From contig NZ_CP101456.1 in assembly GCF_024362485.1 (NCBI RefSeq), positions 1,984,001 to 2,048,000 on the forward strand: DNA of 64,000 bases, in the 5' to 3' direction. The notes under the pieces were generated by a model. That model did no database searches. It was given only the letters and a program-made list of their open reading frames with translations, and was not told the origin of the DNA. Shown in pieces: positions 8,694 to 17,829 of the stretch (position 1 is the stretch's first letter; every line of letters begins with the position of its first letter). The position numbers and the translations under genes were made by a program. This DNA is from Natronobeatus ordinarius (GTDB taxonomy: Archaea > Halobacteriota > Halobacteria > Halobacteriales > Natrialbaceae).

Positions 8694-9536
8694 TTACGTA
8701 TCCAGTCCTATGTCTAGAAGATCTGGATGGTTCGCGTACGAGGTATTGTGAGGTGAAGTAGATCTCACACTATCCTCTCGGTGTTGCATCCACTTCCTGT
8801 GCCGAACGTATACGCCAACGGGAAGCGTATCGATACCCAATATTTTAGCGATTGCGAGCCTGTTTCTACCGTTAACAAAGAGAAGCGTTCCATCACGACC
8901 GACATCTACATTTATTTCCTTCGCAGCGACAGGGTAATTTCCTAATTCAGCTTGAGTTCTGTAGCCTTCTTCTGTTATTTTATCGAATAATAGGTCGATT
9001 TCTTTACATCGTAGTTTGAGACCTGACCGCGTAGAAACTCCTTTCGTCACTAACTGTTCTGCATTGATGAAATCAACACAATGTTGAAACCACTCTGTCT
9101 CTTCCCACGGAGTGTTATTCTGGAAATGATCTTTAAGTGAATTGTAAAAGATACTTTCGGTAAAACGCTCCGCACCACTACGATAGAGTTTGTATCGTGA
9201 CTCGTATACTGGGTCGATATCTTCAGGACCACTTTTATCCCAGTCTCCCCCCATAACTGTCCCTAGCCTGGCATCATTTCCGTAATATGGTGGGAAATTT
9301 CGGCCGGAAAAGTGCTGGATATCCTCTGTTTTCACCAGAAGTGTCTCAAATGGATCCGGTGGGTTGCTGTAATTTTCGAGATCAGTTGGAAGTGGATATT
9401 TTCTTCGGGCATACCACCTCCGATAACTATTCGGCACTATCTGCTTCATCGAAAATCGAAAAACCCCTTTGATAAAGTCAGATACACCCTCTCGTTTTAG
9501 GGTGTACACTCCTTTCGAAATGATTCGGTAAGTCAT
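8694..9536 (-). CDS. unnamed G-x-H-R family protein, paralogue 3, with altered core motif
   Basis: The 280-residue product matches the family boxes: TVMGGDWDKSG near residue 97, EEGYRTQAEL, INVDVGRDGTLLFVNGRNRL, IAKILGIDTLP, VRHRKWMQHRED and NHPDLLDI at the end. The core position that is His in the other two copies is Asn here (GRNR instead of GTHR or GQHR), which may mean loss of catalysis. The gene is AT-rich and convergent with paralogue 2. It lies 70 bp downstream of the start of the ABC exporter gene's 3' side, both pointing left, but the order does not prove an operon. Confidence 0.62.
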   Translation of the reverse strand: MTYRIISKGVYTLKREGVSDFIKGVFRFSMKQIVPNSYRRWYARRKYPLPTDLENYSNPPDPFETLLVKTEDIQHFSGRNFPPYYGNDARLGTVMGGDWDKSGPEDIDPVYESRYKLYRSGAERFTESIFYNSLKDHFQNNTPWEETEWFQHCVDFINAEQLVTKGVSTRSGLKLRCKEIDLLFDKITEEGYRTQAELGNYPVAAKEINVDVGRDGTLLFVNGRNRLAIAKILGIDTLPVGVYVRHRKWMQHREDSVRSTSPHNTSYANHPDLLDIGLDT

Positions 9537-9609
9537 ACATTCTCACCCCTTATTGACCGTGCAAATTCCATGACGAGAAGTGTATCACGCTATTTGCTGA
9601 GAGGATTAT

Positions 9610-11418
9610 TTATCCTGACTGTAACGAATACAGCGAGGAGTACGTATCGGCGTTCGATAACAACTCCTCGTGAGGACCGGCTTCGACGATTCGGCCATCT
9701 TCCATCGTGTAGATTCGATCTGCGTTCGTCACCGTCGAGAGCCGGTGTGCGATCACCAACATCGCGTAGTCCCGTTCCATCGACTCGATTCCACTGTGTA
9801 CCTGCTGCTCGAGCGCGGTATCCAGATCGCTCGTCGCTTCGTCCAGAATCAGCAGGTCTGCGTCTTTCAGTAACGCTCGAGCGATCGCGACCCGCTGGCG
9901 TTGGCCACCGGACAGCTTCACGCCTTGATCGCCGAGGACGGTATCGTACCCGTCCGGCAGGTCCTCGAGGAACTCGGTCACCTGTGCGATCTCACAGGCC
10001 GCTTCGATCTCCGCCTGGGTCGCACCCCGGTTCCCGGCCGTGACGTTTCGCCGAAGCGTTTCGTTGAATACGTGTGGGTCTTGCCTGACGACTGCCACTC
10101 GAGAGCGCCACTCCTGTATGTCAGTGTCGTCGATCGGGACGCCGTCGGCACGAATCTCACCGCGATCGGGTTCGTACAGCCTCGCGAGCAGCGAGGCGAT
10201 CGTCGACTTCCCTGCGCCCGAAGGGCCGACGAACGCGACGAACTCCTCGCGGGTGAACTCGAACGAGACGTCACGCAGCACCGACTCGTCGCTCGAGTCG
10301 TAGCTGAATCGAACGTCGTCGAACTCAATCCGGTCGACCGGCTTCGGAACCGGCCTCGATCCGTCCGTTGGCTCGCGGTTCTGTTCGAGTTCCTCGAGGA
10401 ACTCCTGGGTTCGAACGAGATGTGGGAGTTGACTTTCGAATCGATAAACGTACTTATTCAAGCTACTGACCTTCGGTCCGAGCTGGTACATCGCGAACAG
10501 GAAGACTCCCAGTTCGGCGAGCGTCATCGAGGACAACGTCAATCCGGCGTAGATCAACCCGAAGACGGCTACTGCCGTCATGAGTTGGTAGAAGTTCGTG
10601 ATGGCTGCGTCGTTCCGTTCGATCCTGATCGAGTTTCGTTCGAACTGCTCGATCGATTTCGAGAACCCCGACCGGAGTTCGTCGATCATCCCGAATATTT
10701 TGACTTCTCTGACGCCCTGGGTTCCCGCCTGGGCCTGGCTCTGGATTCCCTCTTTTGCATTCGCAACCTTATCGCCGAGCGAATAGCCGGTGTCGAGGAC
10801 GTGCCTGAACAGCACGGTTATCCCGCCGAGAAAGACCGCCGTGAGAACCGTCAATAGTGGCGAAATGAGCAACGCAATAGTGAGATACATCGCGGCGAGC
10901 AATCCCTGTTCGACACAGCGCAATGCGTACTTGATGACGCTTCCTGCGTACTCTGCTTGCGTGACGATCGCGTTGAGGATATCGTCTGACCCCTCCCGAT
11001 CGTAGTACGAGACATCTGCCTCGATCGCGTGATTGAACGCTTCTTCCTGTAGATAGCGGACGTATTTCGTGACGATCGCTGCACTGAGCCAGTTGACCAG
11101 AAACGAGGTCGTAAATCGGACGGTCATCACGGCCGTGACGCCAGCGATCAGGTAGCCGAGCGTGAACGGGATTCCTACCGTCTCGTACAGCATGAGGAAG
11201 ACCTCGAGGAAGGCGTCGCCGTTCTCGGCCGACTGTTCGCCCTGGGCGACCTCGAGAATCGGCATGATGAACCCGAGGCCGATCCCCTCGAGAAATGCCG
11301 CAACGACGCTCAGCACGACGATTGCGACGGCTAACGGAGGGTGGAATTTCGCAACCCGGTATAACGCCTGTCCTTTCTTGCGCCAGGCGATATCGTCCGT
11401 CGTATCAGTGGGAGACAT
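9610..11418 (-). CDS. ABC exporter, fused permease and ATPase (MsbA/PglK-type)
   Basis: The 602-residue protein has an N-terminal six-helix membrane domain (about residues 25-320) and a C-terminal ATPase. The ATPase has Walker A VGPSGAGKST near residue 396, signature LSGGQRQRVAIARALL near 500, Walker B LLILDEATSDLD and the switch His in IAHRLS near 553. Half-transporters of this layout dimerise and flip lipids or lipid-linked oligosaccharides. Its place between the epimerase and AglB suggests flipping of dolichol-linked glycan (inference). ATG at 11418 gives the usual length; the frame is open to 11472. A second, decayed copy of its ATPase half lies at 17830-18742. Confidence 0.87.
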   Translation of the reverse strand: MSPTDTTDDIAWRKKGQALYRVAKFHPPLAVAIVVLSVVAAFLEGIGLGFIMPILEVAQGEQSAENGDAFLEVFLMLYETVGIPFTLGYLIAGVTAVMTVRFTTSFLVNWLSAAIVTKYVRYLQEEAFNHAIEADVSYYDREGSDDILNAIVTQAEYAGSVIKYALRCVEQGLLAAMYLTIALLISPLLTVLTAVFLGGITVLFRHVLDTGYSLGDKVANAKEGIQSQAQAGTQGVREVKIFGMIDELRSGFSKSIEQFERNSIRIERNDAAITNFYQLMTAVAVFGLIYAGLTLSSMTLAELGVFLFAMYQLGPKVSSLNKYVYRFESQLPHLVRTQEFLEELEQNREPTDGSRPVPKPVDRIEFDDVRFSYDSSDESVLRDVSFEFTREEFVAFVGPSGAGKSTIASLLARLYEPDRGEIRADGVPIDDTDIQEWRSRVAVVRQDPHVFNETLRRNVTAGNRGATQAEIEAACEIAQVTEFLEDLPDGYDTVLGDQGVKLSGGQRQRVAIARALLKDADLLILDEATSDLDTALEQQVHSGIESMERDYAMLVIAHRLSTVTNADRIYTMEDGRIVEAGPHEELLSNADTYSSLYSLQSG

Positions 11419-11615
11419 TGTAGCACAGCAGTGTCGAAGAGTGGTTCTCCCGTCTGTATCAGCAGTCTCCATAAAATCTCGTCGGTCGTTTTAGCGGAGA
11501 AACCAACAGCTAACCCTCGTTTCGACATCGCCCGCGTGTGTACGCAAGTCGCCTCAGTTCAGCGCTCCAAACCGGTTTCGACAGTGATATTGCCACTTGA
11601 GGAACCCTCCGCCGC

Positions 11616-11894
11616 TTACAAGCGACAATTTCCACGACACCTGTTGGTACGAACGATATTCGGCTGGCGAACGACTTCTGGAGGCGGTTCAGTTACGCGC
11701 CAGCCCAGACTTCGTCGCGGAGCCGGAGCCGAGCCGGAGCCGTTCGCGTTCTCGGCGATAGCGGCTTGCTGCTCGTTGACGTTCTCCTGGGAGATGAACT
11801 GGACCTGCTCGAGTTGCGCACCCGCGTGCTGCTCGAGGTCGTTCGCCTGCTGAGCGTCGCAGTCGTAGGAGATCCTCTCGAGTCGGCCGGTCAC
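11616..11894 (-). pseudogene. remnant of a Gln/Asn-rich protein
   Basis: A 92-residue minus-strand frame contains a Gln/Asn/Ala-rich stretch (QFISQENVNEQQAAIAENA) resembling the repeats of secreted Gln/Asn-rich haloarchaeal proteins such as the one encoded at 19191-19565. It has no signal peptide and ends in unrelated low-complexity sequence. It abuts the epimerase fragment, so this 480-bp stretch between the ABC exporter and AglB appears to be gene debris. Homology to the 19191 gene is weak and needs alignment. Confidence 0.35.
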
Positions 11895-11895
11895 C

Positions 11896-12090
11896 TGAGG
11901 TGGACGTCGTCTTTCACCTCGCCTCTCGAACAGCCGTCAACGACGACCGCCCGCACAGCCAGTTTCGTGAGAACGCGCTCATGACGTCGTCGGCCGTCTA
12001 CGGCGAGGCGCCGCGACCGACGCCAGGAGACGACGCGCTGCTCGAGGCGGTCTGCGCGTATAGGACGGGTAAACTCGCGTCCCTCACGAA
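11896..12090 (+). pseudogene. fragment of the nucleotide-sugar epimerase gene
   Basis: About 195 bp match the functional epimerase at 6985-7220 closely, starting at DVVFHLASR and the segment around NDDRPHSQFREN, then jumping to VYGEAPRPTP. About 60 bp are missing at a TCGTCG direct repeat, so slippage or recombination between repeats explains the gap. The match ends soon after the region equivalent to the active-site Tyr, where a TAG-containing stretch follows. No start or NAD-binding motif is present. This is a dead partial second copy. Confidence 0.8.
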
Positions 12091-12339
12091 CGACATATTT
12101 TCCGCCGGTTTCGCCGCGAACGAGCTGTTCTCCGAGTTCGACAGGGGTCGATAATGAAGTACTGAACTCGTCTTTCAAGCGTGTAGGTAGAGGAAAACAA
12201 TAACTGCCTGTCGACAATGGCTCGCGAAAGGTGCACCCACAGCAGACTATACCGGGTCGTCCGACGTCAGACCGGTCACTGACCCGGACGTAGCGTTCTC
12301 CGGGGGTGAAATGATCACGCTGTACACAGAGAGGGGAGG

Positions 12340-14793
12340 ATGGTCGAGGAACAGGATCCCACAACAGTCGCTGATGCGACAACAGCATTCCACGAGGAGT
12401 ACGACGACGGAGTGCATATACTCGAGACACTCCTCACGATCGACTCCGAACACGACACGTGGACCTTCGACGAGCTACCGCTCGGTTCGGGAACGTTCGG
12501 CGAACTCGTCTCACGCGGAATCGTCACGAAGGTCGACGGCGAGTACCGCGTCTCGAGCCGAGAAGGCGTTCGAGCCGGGATCGAAGGTAGGCCAGTTTCA
12601 GTCGAAAACGATCGGAACACCGGACTCGATTTCGCGGTCCCGACCGACCTCGATCGACGCGCCGCTGCTGCGCTAGCCGCCGCGCTCGGCGTGCTGTTTG
12701 CGACGCGAACGCTAATTTATTCGTCAGTGATTCGCGGCGAGCATGTCGTCTCACCGTCGAACGATCCGTACCACTACCGGTACTGGCTGGAGGAACTCCT
12801 CGCAGAGAGCGACGGGATCGTGATAACCGATATGCCGGAGAGGGCGGCCGAGACGAGGCCGCTGACTCACGCCGCGAACTGGCTGTTCGCCACGTTGCTC
12901 GGCGGGGATCAGTGGGCAGCGGACATGGTCGCCGCGTGGTTCCCCGTCGTCGCGACGCTCGCGCTCGGCGTCGTCGTCTACTGGCTCGCCGTGATCGTCA
13001 GCGACGACGCTCGTGTCGGGGTCGTGGCGGTCGTCCTACTAGCGATCACTCCACTGCACGCCGTGTACTCGACTATTGGCTTTCTCGAGCACCGGCCGCA
13101 CCAGTACTTCTGGATCGGCGTGACGATGCTGACGCTCGCGTGGCTGGCCGTCGACCTCGATCAGCGACGGGCCGGAGCACCGACGACGCAAGCGGCGATT
13201 CGCGAGCACCTCCAGCAATCGTGGACGTGGGTGGCCGCCGTCGCGCTGGGTCTCGCCATCGCGTTCTCGGTCCACGCCTGGGGTGGAGGTGTCCTGTTGC
13301 TCGTTCCCGCTGCGGCGTACGTCGCGCTGAAAGTCGCGGTCGACGTCCGGGCCGGCATTCCGCCAGCGTTGGCGAACTTGCCAGTTCTCGTCGGATTGGG
13401 GCTGGGGGCGGTTCTCGCCGCGTTCTTGCACTTCGGCTGGGGGTGGCACGAGGTGTTCACCGCGGCGATCCCGGTGCTTGTGGTCATCGGTGCCGTTGCC
13501 GTCGTCGGACTCGGAGAGTTGTGGCGTCGTCTCGAGTGGCCTGCGTGGGGACTCGTCGGCGTCGAGATTGGTTTCGCTGGTTTCGGCCTCCTCACGTTCC
13601 GATACCTGCGGCCGGGCGACTGGACCAGGCTCGTCGAACGGGCCAGTGACCTGTTTTTCAGAGGAGGAGCAAGGGAGACGACGTCGTTGTTCTCGGTAGA
13701 CCAGGCGATCGTCATCGGACCCCTATCGCAGTTCGGAGTCTGGTTCTACATTGCGCTCTTAGTTCTGGGATGGGCCTGCTGGACCTCTGTTCGGCGCTAT
13801 GCGCCCGGGTGGACGTTACTCTCCGTCTACGGCAGCTTCTGGCTCGTGCTGGCGGCGATCCAGGCTCGCTTCGCCGGGCAGTTGACGATCCCGTTCGCGG
13901 TACTCGGTGGGCTAGGCTTCGTCCACCTGCTCGCGTGGGCGAACGTCGCCCGCGTTCCGGCCCCGCTCCGCGGGTCCGACGAGAATGAATCCGGCGATCG
14001 GAACACACAGACCGCCGCGGCAGACGGTGGGGGCGCCACGGAAGACGAGCAAGCACGCGAACCGAGTTTCGTCGTCCCGGGAGATACCGTGACGCTCGTC
14101 TCGCTCGTCTGGATTTGCTTGCTGATCTTCGGAATGAGCTTGCTGTTTCTCCCGTCGATCGTCGGACAGACGGCGTACAGCGATGGGGAGTTCGAAGCGG
14201 CGATGGCTATCGACGACCACGCCGCGGATGTCGATCGGGAGTACCCGGAGAACTTCGTGCTGAGCAACTGGGGCGATAACCGGATGTACAACTACTTCGT
14301 CAACGAGGAGGCCGATCGGTACGCATACGCCCTCGACAATTTCGAAGCGTTCCAGACCGATGACGATCCGGACGGCTGGTACGAGGAGTTCGAGGAGAGT
14401 CAGGTCGGTTACGTCGTGATGAACGACGAAGACGGAACGTACCCGGAGGAGATTTCGCAGGCGCGGCTCCACGATAACCTCGGAACGGGTGGCGAGGACA
14501 CCGTACCGCTCGAGCACTACCAGGCGATCTACGTCGGCGACGAAGAGACCGCGTTTGCCGTCGTCCCTGGAGCGACGATCACTGCAACCGTCGAACCGGA
14601 AGAGATGGTGTCGATCGAAACCAAGGTGACGGTCTCGGGCGAAACGCTCACGTACGAGCGGGAGGTGACCGCACAACAGGACGGGACGCTGGAAGTGACG
14701 GTTCCCTATCCCGGTGATTACACGGTCGGTGATCGCGACGTTACCGTGTCCGCAGCGGATGTCGAGAACGGTTCGACGATCTCTCTCGAGTGA
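12340..14793 (+). CDS. aglB: AglB/STT3-family oligosaccharyltransferase with N-terminal winged-helix-like domain
   Basis: The 817-residue protein has three parts. Residues 1-90 are soluble and resemble a winged helix (LGSGTFGELVSRGIVTK then GEYRVSSREGVRAGI). Residues about 105-610 hold a dozen or so membrane helices with the luminal acidic motif SNDPYHYRYW near 139. The rest is an extracellular domain. STT3/AglB moves a lipid-linked glycan onto Asn of N-glycosylated proteins such as the S-layer protein. The classical WWDYG motif is not present; the equivalent site appears to be SNWGDNRMYNYF near 644, a form I recall from other haloarchaeal STT3 proteins. The gene sits centrally among glycan genes, flanked by the decayed epimerase and ABC copies. 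Confidence 0.85.
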   Translation: MVEEQDPTTVADATTAFHEEYDDGVHILETLLTIDSEHDTWTFDELPLGSGTFGELVSRGIVTKVDGEYRVSSREGVRAGIEGRPVSVENDRNTGLDFAVPTDLDRRAAAALAAALGVLFATRTLIYSSVIRGEHVVSPSNDPYHYRYWLEELLAESDGIVITDMPERAAETRPLTHAANWLFATLLGGDQWAADMVAAWFPVVATLALGVVVYWLAVIVSDDARVGVVAVVLLAITPLHAVYSTIGFLEHRPHQYFWIGVTMLTLAWLAVDLDQRRAGAPTTQAAIREHLQQSWTWVAAVALGLAIAFSVHAWGGGVLLLVPAAAYVALKVAVDVRAGIPPALANLPVLVGLGLGAVLAAFLHFGWGWHEVFTAAIPVLVVIGAVAVVGLGELWRRLEWPAWGLVGVEIGFAGFGLLTFRYLRPGDWTRLVERASDLFFRGGARETTSLFSVDQAIVIGPLSQFGVWFYIALLVLGWACWTSVRRYAPGWTLLSVYGSFWLVLAAIQARFAGQLTIPFAVLGGLGFVHLLAWANVARVPAPLRGSDENESGDRNTQTAAADGGGATEDEQAREPSFVVPGDTVTLVSLVWICLLIFGMSLLFLPSIVGQTAYSDGEFEAAMAIDDHAADVDREYPENFVLSNWGDNRMYNYFVNEEADRYAYALDNFEAFQTDDDPDGWYEEFEESQVGYVVMNDEDGTYPEEISQARLHDNLGTGGEDTVPLEHYQAIYVGDEETAFAVVPGATITATVEPEEMVSIETKVTVSGETLTYEREVTAQQDGTLEVTVPYPGDYTVGDRDVTVSAADVENGSTISLE

Positions 14794-15180
14794 CGGTGTC
14801 GCCTCTGGTCGGCGTAACGCGTGGCAGGTCTCCTGATGGCTCTGATACCGCCACGGCCGGTATCGTGTGACTATGCGAGATTTCAGCTCGGGCGCTCGTC
14901 GAGTGGGTGACCTGTCCCGCGATGTCGTTACAGCTATGACGACGATTTATCCGGCGAAACCTCGACTTTGGGGGTGAAAATATCGATAGGGGCGGCGAAT
15001 GCCAGCCCGTGGTTCGACGACTTGATCCAGTAAGCACCGGCGTACGAACCGTTTCACCGACTACCGTACGCCCGTTGCATCGAAACGGTATCGTCAGGAT
15101 GACAACTTATCTTCCGATAGTAAACCCCCACGAGAAAACATCAAATAGGCTATATTATCGGCGGATGTGCCACGCAATGA
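14794..15180 (+). other. intergenic region before the sugar transferase
   Basis: This 387-bp stretch has no convincing gene. It ends with a TATA-like word at 15151-15157, listed separately. AT-richer words occur at about 14940-14990. I see no repeat or structured RNA. Confidence 0.5.
15151..15157 (+). promoter_or_regulatory. TATA box of the sugar transferase gene
   Basis: TATATTA at 15151-15157, preceded by the purine-rich CAAATAGGC, has its centre about 27 bp before ATG 15181. That spacing predicts a leaderless transcript. Confidence 0.6.
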
Positions 15181-16617
15181 ATGGTAACAGGCTGGCAGTA
15201 CCGCGCGGTGAGCGTCCTCAGCGTCATCTCCCTGACCGCCGGGGCGGTACTCGTCGCGAACCAGCCGCTCACCCAGTGGGTGTTTACGACCTACGTACCC
15301 CTGTTCAACCGTCTCGAGGTGACCGTCCTGACCGGCGAGTCGCTCTACTGGGCAATCGCACTGACCGTCCTCGCCGTCGCCGGGAGTCTCGTTCCGCTGT
15401 ACAAGCCACAGCCGCGACGCGTCCTCGATACCGTTTTTCTCGCACAGAAGCGCGTCCTCGTCGGTGGCCTCGCACTCGCGACGCTCGGGTATTTCAAATG
15501 GTCACATCGGCTCCCGCGAGCGACGCTCGTGATGACGATCGGAACGCTGGCGGTCGTGATTCCAGCGTGGTTCGTCTGGATCCGTCGTCGGCCACCCAGC
15601 GAGCCCGGACGGACGCTGGTCGTCGGCGACGACCCGGCCCAGATCAGGCAGATCGCCCCGTCGGTACCAGTCTCCGCTCTCGGCTACCTCTGCCCTTCGA
15701 TCGGCACGAGCGCCGTGCGTGAATCTAGCGAGCCTGCTGCAGACGGTGGAATCATCGTTGGTGACGACGCCGATCTCGACTCACAACGGAGTGCGAGCAC
15801 GCTCCCACATCTCGGCGGCCTGTCACGGCTTCGGGACCTGCTCGTCGACTACGACGTCGACACCGTCGTATTGGCATTCCGACACGCCGACCGTGCGGAG
15901 TTCTTCGGCGCATTGAACGCCTGTCACGAACAGGGTGTCGACGCCAAAGTACACCGGGAGTACGCGAACAGCGTGCTAGTTTCGACGGACGAAATGAATG
16001 AACTGGTGGACGTGGATCTCGAGCCGTGGGATCCGCTCGATCACCTGTTCAAACGCGTCTTCGACGTGGTCTTCGCCAGTGTCGGGTTGGCCGCGCTCGC
16101 ACCGCTGATGCTCGGGATCGCGACCGTGATCAAGCTCGACAGTCCCGGACCAGTGCTGTACAGCCAAGAGCGAACCTCTGGATTCGGGGACACTTTCGTC
16201 GTGTACAAATTCCGGACCATGGTCCCCGAAGAGGGCTCCGCCGTCCCGACTGAGGACCACGAAAACGATCGGATCACCCATGCCGGTCAGGTATTGCGGA
16301 AAACACACCTGGACGAACTGCCCCAGCTTTGGTCGATCCTCGTCGGGCAGATGAGCGTCGTCGGTCCGCGGGCCGCGTGGGTCAACGAGGAACAGTTGCT
16401 CGAGCAGGACACTCCCACGTGGCGCAAACGGTGGTTCGTCAAACCGGGACTGACCGGACTGGCACAGATCAACGACGCGAAGAGCACCGATCCGAGCACG
16501 AAGCTTCAGTACGATCTTGAATATATCCGCCAGCAGACGATCTGGTTCGACGTGAAGATCGTGGTCCGTCAGCTCTGGAACGTGTTCGGAGACGTGTACG
16601 AGGTTGTGCGACGATGA
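15181..16617 (+). CDS. polyprenyl-phosphate sugar phosphotransferase (WcaJ/PglC superfamily)
   Basis: The 478-residue protein has about four N-terminal membrane helices (residues 5-140), a linker, and a C-terminal bacterial sugar transferase domain from about residue 280. The domain shows LFKRVFDVVFASVGL, DSPGPVLYSQERTSGFG, VVYKFRTM, THLDELPQLWSILVGQMSVVG with its Arg, and KPGLTGLAQIN. The domain family transfers a sugar-1-phosphate to a polyprenyl (here dolichyl) phosphate and so starts glycan assembly at the membrane. It precedes a family 4 glycosyltransferase with a 4-bp overlap, implying coupled expression. The donor sugar is unknown; GlcNAc-type sugars would be supplied by the glm genes at 44-51 kb. 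Confidence 0.88.
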   Translation: MVTGWQYRAVSVLSVISLTAGAVLVANQPLTQWVFTTYVPLFNRLEVTVLTGESLYWAIALTVLAVAGSLVPLYKPQPRRVLDTVFLAQKRVLVGGLALATLGYFKWSHRLPRATLVMTIGTLAVVIPAWFVWIRRRPPSEPGRTLVVGDDPAQIRQIAPSVPVSALGYLCPSIGTSAVRESSEPAADGGIIVGDDADLDSQRSASTLPHLGGLSRLRDLLVDYDVDTVVLAFRHADRAEFFGALNACHEQGVDAKVHREYANSVLVSTDEMNELVDVDLEPWDPLDHLFKRVFDVVFASVGLAALAPLMLGIATVIKLDSPGPVLYSQERTSGFGDTFVVYKFRTMVPEEGSAVPTEDHENDRITHAGQVLRKTHLDELPQLWSILVGQMSVVGPRAAWVNEEQLLEQDTPTWRKRWFVKPGLTGLAQINDAKSTDPSTKLQYDLEYIRQQTIWFDVKIVVRQLWNVFGDVYEVVRR

Positions 16618-17810
16618 GACGGGCCAGCAGAGATCGTCGACACCGGACAGAGAGGATGCGAATTCTTCGAGTCGCCCAGAAGGTCTATCCGGACGTGAAC
16701 GGTGGCGGACCGTACCACGTTCACGCCATGAGCCGCGATCAGGCAGCGATGGGCCACGACGTCACTGTCCTTACCGTTCGTCAGGATACGAACCTGCCAC
16801 GGATCGAGGAGCGCGACGGGTACACTGTAGTTCGGCAAGATCCGGCGTTCGAACTGCTCGGGAACGACGTCAGTCCTGGCGTCGCTCGGTATCTGTTCGA
16901 TGCGACAGCGTTCGATGTCGTCCACGCCCATTCTCACCTGTATTTCTCGACGAACCTGGCCGCACTGAAGGCCGCACTCAGAGACGTGCCGCTCGCGATC
17001 ACCAACCATGGCCTCTACTCGCAGAACGCCTCCGAGTGGGCGTTCGACCTGTATCTCCGATCGATCGGCCGGTGGACGTTCGACCAGGCCGACGTCGTGT
17101 TTTGCTATACTGAGACCGACAGGGAACGGGTACGGGAGTTCGGCGTCTCGAGCCGAATCGAGGTCGTCTCGAACGGGATCGACACGGAACGGTTCACGCC
17201 AGACGAATCAGAGAGCGAGCCGATCGATCACGACGGCCCCGTGGTGTTATTCGTCGGCCGACTGGTCGAGGGAAAACGGCCGACCGACGCACTCTGTGCC
17301 GTCGCTCAGGTTCGCGAAACGTTCCCGAACGTCGAATTACACTTCTGTGGCGACGGACCGCTTCGGAGTGAGCTGAAATCGATCGCTCGCGACCTCGGCC
17401 TTCGGGACAGTGTCCGGTTTCACGGGCAGGTTCCGTACGACGAGATGCCAGGGGTGTATCGCAGTTCGGACGTGCTGGTCCTTCCGAGCAGGTCCGAGGG
17501 CGTTCCACGAACGGTGTTAGAGGCGATGGCTACCGGGACGCCAGTCGTGACGAGCGATCTCGACCAGCTCACATCAATTGTCGAGAGAGGCGGGCAAACC
17601 GCGACGACAGGGTGCCCGGACGAGTTTGCGAGCGCGCTCGAAGACGAGTTGCTTGATCACACCGTGCGCTCACCGAGGGCAGCGATCGAGGCGGGAGGGT
17701 ACGAGTGGCAGCACACCGTTGATAAAACGACCCGATATCTACGGGAGATCGGGGACCTCCCCGACGGTGAACACCTCGCGGTGGCGAACAACACGAACGA
17801 TTCGTCCTGA
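16614..17810 (+). CDS. glycosyltransferase family 4 (GT-B fold)
   Basis: The product of up to 398 residues has the N-terminal acceptor domain (MRILRVAQKVYPDVNGGG, VHAHSHLYFS) and a C-terminal donor domain beginning at VVLFVGRLVEGKRP. It has the EX7E signature in PSRSEGVPRTVLEAMATG near residue 296. It should add a sugar to the lipid-linked glycan begun by the enzyme encoded just upstream. ATG at 16614 overlaps the upstream stop (ATGA). ATG at 16656 starts exactly at the family's usual MRILRV and may be the true start. Confidence 0.88.
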   Translation: MRRASRDRRHRTERMRILRVAQKVYPDVNGGGPYHVHAMSRDQAAMGHDVTVLTVRQDTNLPRIEERDGYTVVRQDPAFELLGNDVSPGVARYLFDATAFDVVHAHSHLYFSTNLAALKAALRDVPLAITNHGLYSQNASEWAFDLYLRSIGRWTFDQADVVFCYTETDRERVREFGVSSRIEVVSNGIDTERFTPDESESEPIDHDGPVVLFVGRLVEGKRPTDALCAVAQVRETFPNVELHFCGDGPLRSELKSIARDLGLRDSVRFHGQVPYDEMPGVYRSSDVLVLPSRSEGVPRTVLEAMATGTPVVTSDLDQLTSIVERGGQTATTGCPDEFASALEDELLDHTVRSPRAAIEAGGYEWQHTVDKTTRYLREIGDLPDGEHLAVANNTNDSS

Positions 17811-17829
17811 CGATTGGGTCGCTACAGAC

